Of a DNA stretch of 64,000 bases, positions 8,867-17,021 are shown piece by piece; the stretch's first letter is position 1, and every line of letters starts with the position of its first letter. Origin of the DNA: JADGHX01 sp963837755 (lineage in GTDB: Bacteria > Pseudomonadota > Gammaproteobacteria > Steroidobacterales > Steroidobacteraceae); assembly GCA_963837755.1 (NCBI GenBank), contig CAWIOP010000005.1:744001-808000 (forward strand), given 5' to 3'. The translations under genes were made by a program, and so were the position numbers. A model generated the notes under the pieces. The model saw only the letters and a program-made list of their open reading frames with translations, did not search any database and was not told the origin of the DNA.

Positions 8867-10063
8867 ATGAAGGCGTTGATCTGTGGCGCGGGAATCGCGG
8901 GACTGGCGTTGGCAGCGCGCCTCGCGCGGGCCGGCTGGCAGGTGACGATCGTTGAATCGCTGCCTGCCCTGCACAACGAAGGCTACATAGTGGATCTGTT
9001 CGGCTCGGGCTACGAGGCGGCGTTCCGCATGGGCCTGCTGCCCGATCTTCGGGGCATGAGCTACAACTTCAACGCCATCCGCTGGGTCAGCGCTTCCGGC
9101 CGCACGGCTGCGCGGCTGCCATATCGCACCCTGATCGCGTTGTTCCACGGGCGACTGCTCAGCCTCCTGAGAGGCGATCTGCAGCGCGCGGTGCTCGGGC
9201 AGCTTCCCACGTCCGTGCAACTGCGCTTCAACTGCCGGGTTGCGCAGGTGCGCGCACCGGTGGGCGCGGTCGAGCTTCACCTCGCCTCCGGCGACGTCGA
9301 GCGCGCGGATGTGCTGATCGGCGCGGATGGCATTCACTCGCGCATCCGCGATCTCGTATTCGGCGACGGCGCCTCGTGGTTCCGGTTTCTCGGGTTTCAC
9401 ACCGCGGCCGTCGTGATCGACGCGCCCGATCTGAACGAGGAGCTGAAGAACGAGTTGCACATCGTGTCGGTGCCAGGCCGGCAGGTGGGCCTTTACCCGC
9501 TGCGCGACGGGCAGATCGCCGCGACGTTCGTGCGCCGGGCGGCGCACAGCGCACCGCCGCGTTCCGCATCCGAGGCGCTCGCCGAGGCCTTTGGGGATCT
9601 TGGCTGGCGCGTGCCCATGGTGCTGGAGCGTGCGCGGGCACTGCCGTCGCTCGTGTACGAGCAGGTGGGCCAGGTGGTGATGGCGCACTGGAGTCGAGGC
9701 CGCATCGCGCTGCTTGGGGACGCGTGTCAGGCCGTCTCATTGTTGCCGGGGCAGGGCGCGTCGCTGTCGTTGGCCGCGGCGTTCGTGCTCGGCGAGGAGC
9801 TGGGCAACGGCCTGGATGTGAAAGCAGCGCTGGCCCGATATGAGCATCAGGTGCGCCCGCCGCTCATACAGATGCGCCGTAAGGGCCGACGTGCGGCGGA
9901 CTTGCTGGTGCCCTCCAGTGGCACGTGTCTCGCCGCGCGAAATGCAGCGCTGCGGCTTGCGAGCCGGCCGGGGCTTGCGCGCTTGCTGCGACCGGTCATC
10001 GAGGCCGCGCGGGAAAACGTGTTACCCGAGGCGAGTGCCGCAGACGCCGTCAGCTCCGGCTAA
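8867..10063 (+). CDS. FAD-dependent monooxygenase (PHBH/UbiH-like fold)
   Basis: 398 residues counted from ATG 8867, directly before the Rossmann motif. It shows GAGIAGLALAARLARAGW for ADP binding (about 5-22), the DG motif DVLIGADGIHSRIR near 150 and the GD motif GRIALLGDACQAVSLLPGQG near 280, so it belongs to group A flavin monooxygenases. The substrate is unknown; the relatives include enzymes that hydroxylate aromatic or polyketide compounds. An upstream in-frame extension of 21 codons exists but adds nothing conserved. It lies 3' of the two-component locus and is followed closely by tspO, possibly as a unit. Confidence 0.85.
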   Translation: MKALICGAGIAGLALAARLARAGWQVTIVESLPALHNEGYIVDLFGSGYEAAFRMGLLPDLRGMSYNFNAIRWVSASGRTAARLPYRTLIALFHGRLLSLLRGDLQRAVLGQLPTSVQLRFNCRVAQVRAPVGAVELHLASGDVERADVLIGADGIHSRIRDLVFGDGASWFRFLGFHTAAVVIDAPDLNEELKNELHIVSVPGRQVGLYPLRDGQIAATFVRRAAHSAPPRSASEALAEAFGDLGWRVPMVLERARALPSLVYEQVGQVVMAHWSRGRIALLGDACQAVSLLPGQGASLSLAAAFVLGEELGNGLDVKAALARYEHQVRPPLIQMRRKGRRAADLLVPSSGTCLAARNAALRLASRPGLARLLRPVIEAARENVLPEASAADAVSSG

Positions 10064-10096
10064 GGGCGACCGCTTGCAGTGGTAAGGAGTGGCCGC

Positions 10097-10564
10097 TTGT
10101 TGGGACTGGTCGGGTGGGTTGCGGTTTGCCTGGTTGCCGGCGCCATCGGCGCAATGGCGTCGGCCGATGCCGCCACCTTCTACGCCATGCTGAACCGGCC
10201 GCCCTGGGCGCCGCCGGCGTGGCTCTTCGCCCCGGTCTGGACGGTGCTCTACCTGCTCATGGCCGTGGCGGCGTGGCTGGTCTGGCGAGCGCGCGGCTGG
10301 GGCGGGGCGCGCGTGGGTCTGGCGCTCTTCATCGCGCAGCTTGCCTGTAACGCGCTCTGGACATGGCTGTTCTTCGGCTGGCGCACGGGCGGCCTGGCGC
10401 TTGCGGATATCGTGCTGCTGGACATTCTCATCGTCGCGACGATGGTCGCCTTCTGCCGTGTGCACCCCGTCGCGGCCGCACTGATGATCCCATATCTTGC
10501 GTGGGTGTCGTTCGCCACTGCGCTCACGGCAGCGGTGTGGCAACGTAACCCGGCGCTGCTATAG
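10097..10564 (+). CDS. tspO: TspO/MBR family membrane protein
   Basis: 155 residues from a TTG start at 10097. I prefer this over the GTG at 10079 because AAGGAG (10084-10089) is spaced 7 bases from the TTG and would lie inside the coding region otherwise. Five membrane helices are seen, with family signatures LNRPPWAPPAWLFAPVWTVLY, ALFIAQLACNALWTWLFFGW and PYLAWVSFATAL. TspO proteins bind tetrapyrroles and take part in stress or light responses in Proteobacteria. It follows the flavin monooxygenase gene by about 30 bases. Confidence 0.92.
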   Translation: MLGLVGWVAVCLVAGAIGAMASADAATFYAMLNRPPWAPPAWLFAPVWTVLYLLMAVAAWLVWRARGWGGARVGLALFIAQLACNALWTWLFFGWRTGGLALADIVLLDILIVATMVAFCRVHPVAAALMIPYLAWVSFATALTAAVWQRNPALL

Positions 10565-10648
10565 GGAAAGTCAGAGCGTCGGCGGTTGACGCTCACTCGA
10601 AGCCCTCATCAGAATCGGGCCGGTTCACTGAAACAGGGCAGAGCGCCA

Positions 10649-11176
10649 ATGCGTCGAGTTCCACTTGCACCCCTATCGATCCTGGCGGGCGTTCTCGCAA
10701 GTTCGGGCGTATCCGCCGCCGATTTTCGGGCGCTGGACTTCAACGCCGCCTGCGACAACCTGCCTGCGCAGGAGGCCGGCCTCGACTCGAAACCCTTCGA
10801 GGAGCCGCTGCCGTCCGGCTTTCAGTACGCCTTCCGCGCGCGGGACATGGACCGCGATGTGGTCGTCGCCTATGCCTGCCGGGAAGGGCGCTTTTTTCGA
10901 GGCGCGTACATTTTCGCGGCCCGGGATGAAGCCGATGCCACCGCGCTCTACACGGCATTGAAACGAAGAGTGACACGCGAACGCGGTGCGCCCTCCTACG
11001 ATTTCGCTTCTGCCGAGCACCGTCGAAAGATGCAGTCTGCGGGTGCAACGCTCGCGCGCTCCGACTCTCAGGTGGCCTTCTGGAACAACCACCACTCGGA
11101 GGCGCATGCCTCCGTCGCCGTGCCATCCGGCCAGCGCGGCTGGCGAGTCAGCCTGAGCTTCACAGCCGAAGAGTAG
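10649..11176 (+). CDS. Secreted hypothetical protein
   Basis: 175 residues, with the start at ATG 10649 placing a clear signal peptide (RRVPLAPLSILAGVLASSGV then SAA) at the N-terminus. The mature part has two Cys residues (AACDNL and AYACREG) that may form a disulfide and a repeated strand pattern (VVVAYACREGRFFRGAYIFAA). I do not recognise the family. It stands alone between tspO and a TonB receptor, with about 85 bases upstream and 300 bases downstream free of genes. Confidence 0.7.
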   Translation: MRRVPLAPLSILAGVLASSGVSAADFRALDFNAACDNLPAQEAGLDSKPFEEPLPSGFQYAFRARDMDRDVVVAYACREGRFFRGAYIFAARDEADATALYTALKRRVTRERGAPSYDFASAEHRRKMQSAGATLARSDSQVAFWNNHHSEAHASVAVPSGQRGWRVSLSFTAEE

Positions 11177-11474
11177 TCGGCACGCGCCACGCGGTCGCTA
11201 TTTAGATTCGTTGCGTATACGCCACGAATTCGGACGATGGATCGCGCGCTAACTAAATTTGGGTCGATTGCTATACATCCGTATCAAGTTTCCCTGTCGT
11301 TGTTGCCGCGTAGCGGATGCCGGAGACGTGTTGCCTTGCTGCACGCGGCTTCGTCGTTGCAATAATCAGACGTGCCAAAGACTGGCCGCGGCGTCGACGC
11401 GAATACGCGCGCACGCGAGCACGAAGACGTGACGTTCTGACACGTTCTATCCTGGTTTTTCGAGGGGGCTTTTC
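11177..11474. other. Upstream region of TonB receptor
   Basis: About 300 bases with no gene. It should contain the promoter of the receptor gene at 11475; a GAGGGG ribosome site ends it. I see no convincing operator palindrome. Confidence 0.4.
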
Positions 11475-14400
11475 ATGACCGTAGTACGGGAAACCGTGTC
11501 CGCGCTTCTGCGCGGCGCGGTGGCACGGCAGCGTGCGTTCGAGCAGCAGAACTCATCCATTTCGAAACTCATTCCTCGCAGCGCCACGTTGGCCGCGATG
11601 GCACTTTCACTCGGTTTCGCCGGCGCGGTCGGCGCACAACAGGCGCCCGCCGCGGACGCTTCCGCCTCGGACAACCTCGCGCTCGATGAAGTGACGGTTA
11701 CCGGTTCTCGCATCCGCCGCTCCACAGACTTCGATTCGGCCAACCCCACCACGGTGGTCGACAGCGACTACCTCAAGAACCTCGGTGTTTCGAACATCTC
11801 GCAGGCGCTGGAAATGCTGCCCTCGAACGTGTCCACGTTCTCGGCCACGAACACGGGTAACAGCAACTTCTTCGCCGGCTCCACCATCGCGAACCTGCGC
11901 GGCCTGAACCCGTTTTTCGGCAGCCGCACGCTGAACCTCGTGAACAGCCGCCGCTTCGTGCCCACGAACCAGGGCGACGGCGTCGACCTCAACTTCATTC
12001 CGTTCATCCTCGTCGATCGCGTGGACGTGGTCACGGGCGGCGCCTCCGCTGCCTACGGCTCCGGCGCCATCTCGGGCGTGAACAACGTCATCCTGAACCG
12101 CAAGCTCGAGGGTGGGCGCGTCGACATGGACTTCGGCCAGACGGGCGAGAGTGACGGTCGCGAGCGGCACATCGGCCTTGCGTACGGCACGGGCCTCTTC
12201 AACGACCGCGGCCATTTGATTGTCGGCTACGAGTTCGAGAAGTCCGACGCCGTGGGTTGCTACAACGCGCGCGACTGGTGCCGCGAAGGCAATGGGTTCA
12301 TCGCGAACCCGGTCAACCCTGCCACGGGGCTCCGCGCGGACGGAAGCCCAGCCAGCGGGGCGGGCCTCATCCTCGTGCAGAATGCCCGCGCAAACCAGAT
12401 CAGCCAGTCGGGCGTCTTCTACACTGGCAACACGGCCGCGACGACGACCCTTCAGGCCAATGCCGCCGGCACCGGCACGACGGTGTTCAATCTCGGCCAG
12501 CAGCCGTACGCGGGCCTTTCCGCGTTCAACAGCGTGTCTGGCGGCGACGGCGCGTCAATCTACCAGTACACGAACCTGCGCGCGCCCGTCGAGCGCAACG
12601 TGGCGACGGCGGCGTTCATGTTCGACGTGACGGACGACACGCACATGAGCCTCGACCTGTCGTACGGCAAGGTCGAAACGGATAACCGGACCCAGTCCCT
12701 GGCCGCCCAGTTCACCACGATCACGACAGCGAACGCCTATCTGGTCGGGAATCCGGATCTGATTGCCGCACAGGCGGCGAACCAGATCTTTCCGACGGGC
12801 CCCGCGTTCTTGAACAAGGACTGGACGAGCCAGCTCAACTCCCACACATTCATGGGCACGAAAGTCAGCCGTGGCGCGCTCGGCTTCGACGGCAAGTTCG
12901 GCGCGTCGAGCTGGGCGTGGGACGGCTACCTCCAGTACGGCAAAACCGAGCGTGAGCAGCTCGTCAACGACAATCGCCACCTCAATGCCTACAACCTCGC
13001 CATCGACTCGGTCGTGGTGAACGGGGTTGCCCGGTGCCGTATCGCCAGCACGGCGGAGGCCATCGCGGCGGGTGTGACTTTCGACCCGCGCCTGGCGGAA
13101 GGGTGCGTGCCGCTCAATCCGTTCGGCACCGGCGCGCTCACCCAGGCGCAGCATGACTACGCCTTCGGCAATCTCGACGAACAGCTCGACTACAAGCAGA
13201 CCGTCCTCGCGGTCAACGCGAACGGCGAACTGTTCGACGGTTTCGGTGCGGGCGCAATCACTGCCGCAGTGGGCGCTGAGTATCGAATCGAGAAAGGCGA
13301 GAACGTCGCGGCGGTGCCGCCCGGCACGCCCGACTACGTGCGCACCGACTACCTGATCCAGTACGGCGAATCGTTCGCCGGCAAGGTGAACGTCACGGAA
13401 GGTTACGTCGAAACGTTCATCCCGTTCCTGAAGGACGTTCCGGGCGCCAAGAGCCTCGACCTGGACCTCGCGGCCCGCGTCTCGCAGTACAAGAACAAGG
13501 GCGGCTTCGGCACGACGGGCGAAGAGCGCACCCACGACATGACGACGTGGAAGATCTCCGGTAACTGGGAGCCGCTCAACTGGCTGCGCTTCCGCGCAAC
13601 CCAGTCGCGCGACAGCCGTGCGGCCAACTTCCGCGAGCTGTACTACGGGCAGATTATCGGCGCGGGCGGCCTCTTCGGCTTCTGCTCCCGCAATCCGGAT
13701 GACCCGTGTACCTTCAGCCTCGAAGGCAATGTGGACCTGAAGCCGGAGAAGGCGGACACCACCACCGCCGGCATCGTGTTCACGCCGGACGAGGCGCTGC
13801 CCGGGTTCCAGTTCGCGGCCGACTACTTCAAGATCAAGATCACCGACGCGATCCAGCAGGCCAGCACGCAGCGTGTGCTGCAGGGCTGCCGCATCTCGGG
13901 CATCCAGGAGTTCTGCGACCTGATCACGCCGGACGTGCCGGGGGACTTCAGCCGCGTCGAGACGATCCGCGCGCTGTCGTTCAACGGCAGCGGTTATGGG
14001 TACAAGGGCATCGACTTCAGCAGCAACTACCTCTGGCAGGTCAGCGACGCGAGCAACCTCAACTTCCGGTTGCTGGCGACGAAGATGATCGAGCAGAACT
14101 TCCAGAGCGTGCCGGGCGGTCCGTTCGTCAACGTGGTGGGCCAGACCGGTACGAGCAACTCGTTCCTGTCGGACAACCAGCCGACAGCCGAGTGGCAGGC
14201 GACGTTCTCGACGACGTTCAATCATGGGCCGATGAGCGTCACCGGCCAGGTGCGCTACGTCAGCGATGGCAAGATCGACTACCTGGGCGTGTTGCCGGGT
14301 CAGACGGTACCCGTCGGTGGCCGTGTGGAAAGCATCGACCACGTGCCGAGCTACCAGGTGTTCGCCCTCACGGGCAGCTACATGTTCGAGAACGTGGGCC

Positions 14401-14573
14401 CGATGAAGACGCTGCAGGTCTGGGGCGCGGTCGACAACCTGTTCGACAAGGATCCGCCGATCGCGGTGGGCGGCGGTGTTTTCGGCCCCTCGAATGTGAA
14501 CGGTGGCACGAACGCGATCTTCTTCGACACCATGGGTCGCTCGTTCAAGGTCGGCCTGCGCACGTCGTTCTGA
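11475..14573 (+). CDS. TonB-dependent outer-membrane receptor
   Basis: 1032 residues. The long N-terminus includes a hydrophobic signal segment (LAAMALSLGFAGAVGAQ) about 40 residues in. A TonB-box-like stretch (LDEVTVTGSRIRRS) comes next, then the plug domain with GLNPFFGSRTLNLVN and VDVVTGGASAAYGSGAISGVNN, and a 22-strand barrel ending in Phe (GRSFKVGLRTSF). This is the large oligopeptide/glycan-type TBDR common in Xanthomonadales and Steroidobacterales. The substrate is unknown. It is monocistronic, with a rho-independent terminator 40 bases downstream. Confidence 0.92.
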   Translation: MTVVRETVSALLRGAVARQRAFEQQNSSISKLIPRSATLAAMALSLGFAGAVGAQQAPAADASASDNLALDEVTVTGSRIRRSTDFDSANPTTVVDSDYLKNLGVSNISQALEMLPSNVSTFSATNTGNSNFFAGSTIANLRGLNPFFGSRTLNLVNSRRFVPTNQGDGVDLNFIPFILVDRVDVVTGGASAAYGSGAISGVNNVILNRKLEGGRVDMDFGQTGESDGRERHIGLAYGTGLFNDRGHLIVGYEFEKSDAVGCYNARDWCREGNGFIANPVNPATGLRADGSPASGAGLILVQNARANQISQSGVFYTGNTAATTTLQANAAGTGTTVFNLGQQPYAGLSAFNSVSGGDGASIYQYTNLRAPVERNVATAAFMFDVTDDTHMSLDLSYGKVETDNRTQSLAAQFTTITTANAYLVGNPDLIAAQAANQIFPTGPAFLNKDWTSQLNSHTFMGTKVSRGALGFDGKFGASSWAWDGYLQYGKTEREQLVNDNRHLNAYNLAIDSVVVNGVARCRIASTAEAIAAGVTFDPRLAEGCVPLNPFGTGALTQAQHDYAFGNLDEQLDYKQTVLAVNANGELFDGFGAGAITAAVGAEYRIEKGENVAAVPPGTPDYVRTDYLIQYGESFAGKVNVTEGYVETFIPFLKDVPGAKSLDLDLAARVSQYKNKGGFGTTGEERTHDMTTWKISGNWEPLNWLRFRATQSRDSRAANFRELYYGQIIGAGGLFGFCSRNPDDPCTFSLEGNVDLKPEKADTTTAGIVFTPDEALPGFQFAADYFKIKITDAIQQASTQRVLQGCRISGIQEFCDLITPDVPGDFSRVETIRALSFNGSGYGYKGIDFSSNYLWQVSDASNLNFRLLATKMIEQNFQSVPGGPFVNVVGQTGTSNSFLSDNQPTAEWQATFSTTFNHGPMSVTGQVRYVSDGKIDYLGVLPGQTVPVGGRVESIDHVPSYQVFALTGSYMFENVGPMKTLQVWGAVDNLFDKDPPIAVGGGVFGPSNVNGGTNAIFFDTMGRSFKVGLRTSF

Positions 14574-14615
14574 TCGTACGTTCCTTTCGATAAAGAGATA
14601 GGCAAACGAACTGAA

Positions 14616-14650
14616 GGCCGCATCCCCGCAAGGGGGTGCGGCCTTTTTTC
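14616..14650 (+). terminator. Rho-independent terminator after TonB receptor
   Basis: Stem GGCCGCATCCCC / GGGGGTGCGGCC with a GCAA loop, followed by TTTTTT. Confidence 0.9.
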
Positions 14651-14690
14651 GTTTTCGGGTCACTGGCGGCGCCCCTGGGCGCCGCGATCT

Positions 14691-15110
14691 TCAGGACGCC
14701 CCGTTCGCCTTGTGCTCCTCGGCCCACTTCTTCACGGCGGCCATGGTGTTGGCGACGTGCTTGTCGGGATTGAGCGAGTTATAGGAGTAGACGATTTCGC
14801 CCGTCGGCGCGATGACGTACGACGTGCGCTTCGCCCAGTCGGGCTTGAGCAGCAACTGCGCGTCGTAGGCTTTCATGATCTTCTTGTCCGCATCCGCGGC
14901 CACGGCGAACTTGTTGCGGCATTCGCTCACGGAGAATTTGTTGAGCGTCTCGATGTCGTCGTGCGAGACGCCGATGACGGTGGCGCCGAGCGCCTTGAAG
15001 TCATCGGTTGCTTCGGCGAAGTTGTGCGCCTCGATCGTGCACCCCTTGGTGAAGGCGGCGGGGTAGAAGTACAGCACCACCGGGCCCTGCTTCAGCGCCT
15101 CCGCCAGCGA
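14691..15110 (-). pseudogene. Peroxiredoxin lacking its N-terminus
   Basis: The frame encodes an AhpC/TSA peroxiredoxin from VVLYFYPAAFTKGCTIEAH to the end. It includes the peroxidatic Cys (KGCT), a probable resolving Cys (SECRNKF) and an intact C-terminus. Family members begin about 30 residues earlier with a GDKAPDF-type strand. Here the homologous frame stops being recognisable at about 15110 (PSLAEALKQGP), and a stop codon lies about ten codons further up with no ATG, GTG or TTG before the conserved block. The PAP2 gene ends at 15128, only about 18 bases away. A deletion that fused the two neighbours is the simplest reading. A short product from GTG near 15080 is possible but would lack the first strands. 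Confidence 0.65.
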
Positions 15111-15127
15111 CGGTGCCCCCTCGGGTG

Positions 15128-15847
15128 TTACTCCGGGGCTCGCAACCCATTACGGCAGGCAGGTGGTACTGGATGCGCGGCCGTGGTGGCTGCTGCGGCG
15201 GCGCGCGGCGAGAGCAATATGACATACGCCGCCAGTTGCACGAACCAGACTATTGCCGCGCTCGTAAGGTCGTGCGAGATGAAGTGCGCGCCGCGCGCCT
15301 CCTGCGCGAAGGCGAAAAGGGCGCCGGTGAGAATGCCGGCGAGCAGCGCGATTCGCGCCGCGCGCGGCGAGCGGTCGCGCAGAATGAAGTAGAAGCACAT
15401 GAGCGCGAAGCCCGCGGAGGAATGTGCGCCCGGAAAGCATGCCACTCGTGGCAGGCCCGCCGCGCGTTGCCCGAACAGGCTGACGTAGTCGTGCGTGCCG
15501 CCGAAGTCCGTGAGGTCCCAGGGGCAGTCGACGTTCGTAACGTGCTTGAGCAGGCCGACGATGCCCGTGCTCAGCACAATGGCGAGCACCACGTAGCCGG
15601 CCTCACGGCGCAGCGGCTGCCATCGGGTTGATATCCAGCTTGCCGCGAAAATGACCAGCGCGCCCGCGGTGATGGCGCGCACGAAATCGCGACCCCCGGT
15701 GTGCACCAATCGCTCGGCCCACCAGGTGTGAGCGCCGATCCACGTGTGGCTCGCCGCGTCGTAGAACTGTGAGCCCGCCAGCCTGAAGTCGACGCCCGCG
15801 GCATGGATCCACGCAATGACGAGCGCAAGGAAAATGACGGGCAGCAC
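15128..15847 (-). CDS. PAP2-family membrane phosphatase
   Basis: 239 residues from GTG 15847; the frame is open about 15 codons higher (through RRFWTTHAVLP) without a better start except CTG, so the N-terminus is uncertain. Six membrane helices are seen. The phosphatase motifs appear in the variant form LLKHVTNVDCPWDL, PGAHSSAGFAL and EARGAHFISHDL, as in LpxE/PgpB-like phosphatases of lipid A or undecaprenyl/phosphatidylglycerol phosphate. The substrate cannot be assigned. The C-terminal tail after the last helix (PVPPACRNGLRAPE) is where the peroxiredoxin truncation junction lies. Confidence 0.8.
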   Translation of the reverse strand: MLPVIFLALVIAWIHAAGVDFRLAGSQFYDAASHTWIGAHTWWAERLVHTGGRDFVRAITAGALVIFAASWISTRWQPLRREAGYVVLAIVLSTGIVGLLKHVTNVDCPWDLTDFGGTHDYVSLFGQRAAGLPRVACFPGAHSSAGFALMCFYFILRDRSPRAARIALLAGILTGALFAFAQEARGAHFISHDLTSAAIVWFVQLAAYVILLSPRAAAAATTAAHPVPPACRNGLRAPE

Positions 15848-15954
15848 CGCGTGGGTGGTCCAGAATCGACGCGTCAGGCTCAGCTCCTGCCCGTGGCCTT
15901 ACAAGTGCGGGGTCGCATGCCGTTCGACGTTCCGGCAAGCCGGAATCAATCTCG

Positions 15955-16680
15955 TCATCGGCAGCAGGGCGCGCTTTTCGGCGCGTCCTCGTACTCGTCG
16001 TGCAGCCGCACCCAGCTCATGATGGTTTCTTCGTTGCGCCCCTTCGGTGCGAGGTCCAGGAAGTTGAATGCGCCCACGAGCAGCTCGGCGCCGCGCGCAT
16101 AGGTTGAATAGGTGTGATAGACGGCGCCGGCATCGTCTTTTGCGAACACGCTGGTGCCGTGAAGGTCTTTCGCGGCGTGCGGCGACGTGCCGAAGTTGTA
16201 TCCGACGTTGCCGCTCGCCACCTGCGCATCGGTGAACGACACCTTGTAGTCGTAGTTGAAGTCGTTGCCGAAGAACGAGGCCCACTGGAAGCGCCAGCCC
16301 ATGCGCTGGCGCACCTGCTCGATCCACGGCAGCTTTGCGCGTGAGATGACGGCGAGCGACAGATCCGCATGCTCGAAGTGCTGGCGCGCGGCGTCGAAGT
16401 GGTCACAGAGCAGTGAGCAGCCGGGGCAGATGTGGTCCGAGTCCGGCGTGAGCATGTTGTGGTAGACCAGCAGCTGGCTGCGCCCGCCGAACAGGTCTGC
16501 CAGGGTCTTGGGCCCGTTGCGTGTCTCGAACACGTAGGCCTTGTCGACCTTGACCCAGGGCAGGGCCCGCCGCTCGGCCCGCAACTGGTCCAGCATGCGG
16601 GTCGCCTGTTTCTCCTTGGCCAGGTGTTCCTGGCGCGACAGCAGCCATTGCTCGCGGGACACGATCTGAGGGAGTTGCAT
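15955..16680 (-). CDS. DUF899 thioredoxin-like protein
   Basis: 241 residues. Hallmarks of DUF899 are visible: an N-terminal helix (REQWLLSRQEHLAKEKQATR), LRAERRALPWVKV, LFGGRSQLLVYHNM, a CPGCS Cys pair, and a C-terminal FNYDYKVSF / DLHGTSVFAKD / FNFLDLAPKGRNE run. The fold is AhpC/thioredoxin-like; biochemical function is not established. It is transcribed alone, divergent from the next TonB receptor. Confidence 0.88.
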   Translation of the reverse strand: MQLPQIVSREQWLLSRQEHLAKEKQATRMLDQLRAERRALPWVKVDKAYVFETRNGPKTLADLFGGRSQLLVYHNMLTPDSDHICPGCSLLCDHFDAARQHFEHADLSLAVISRAKLPWIEQVRQRMGWRFQWASFFGNDFNYDYKVSFTDAQVASGNVGYNFGTSPHAAKDLHGTSVFAKDDAGAVYHTYSTYARGAELLVGAFNFLDLAPKGRNEETIMSWVRLHDEYEDAPKSAPCCR

Positions 16681-17021
16681 GGGTGTCTCCAGGGCGTGGG
16701 AATTGGGGCAGCAGCCGCTGCGGCGGCTCTTACTCTAAAGACGGGCCACCCCGGCCGATTCCGACAGGGTCCGCGCCGGAGTTTCGACGTTTCCATTAGA
16801 CCGCCAACGGCATTCGGGAACGAGACCGGCTAGAGGGGCGCGGGCGTGCCTGCCGCCTGAAGCGGCTCGCGCCAAGTTGTTTCAGACGCGGTCCAACCGT
16901 TTTCGGATAGAGCACGTCTTCGGCGTGGAGCCGTAGCAGAGCCGCGTGCAAGACTTCCCTTGCTCGAAAGGCCCCGTGTGGACGCACCGGGCTTCCAACT
17001 CAAAACGCAAGGGGGATAGAC

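Noticed and set aside
12555..14663. 702-codon open frame on the minus strand
   Set aside because: Antisense to the TonB receptor at 11475; composition is that of a shadow frame.
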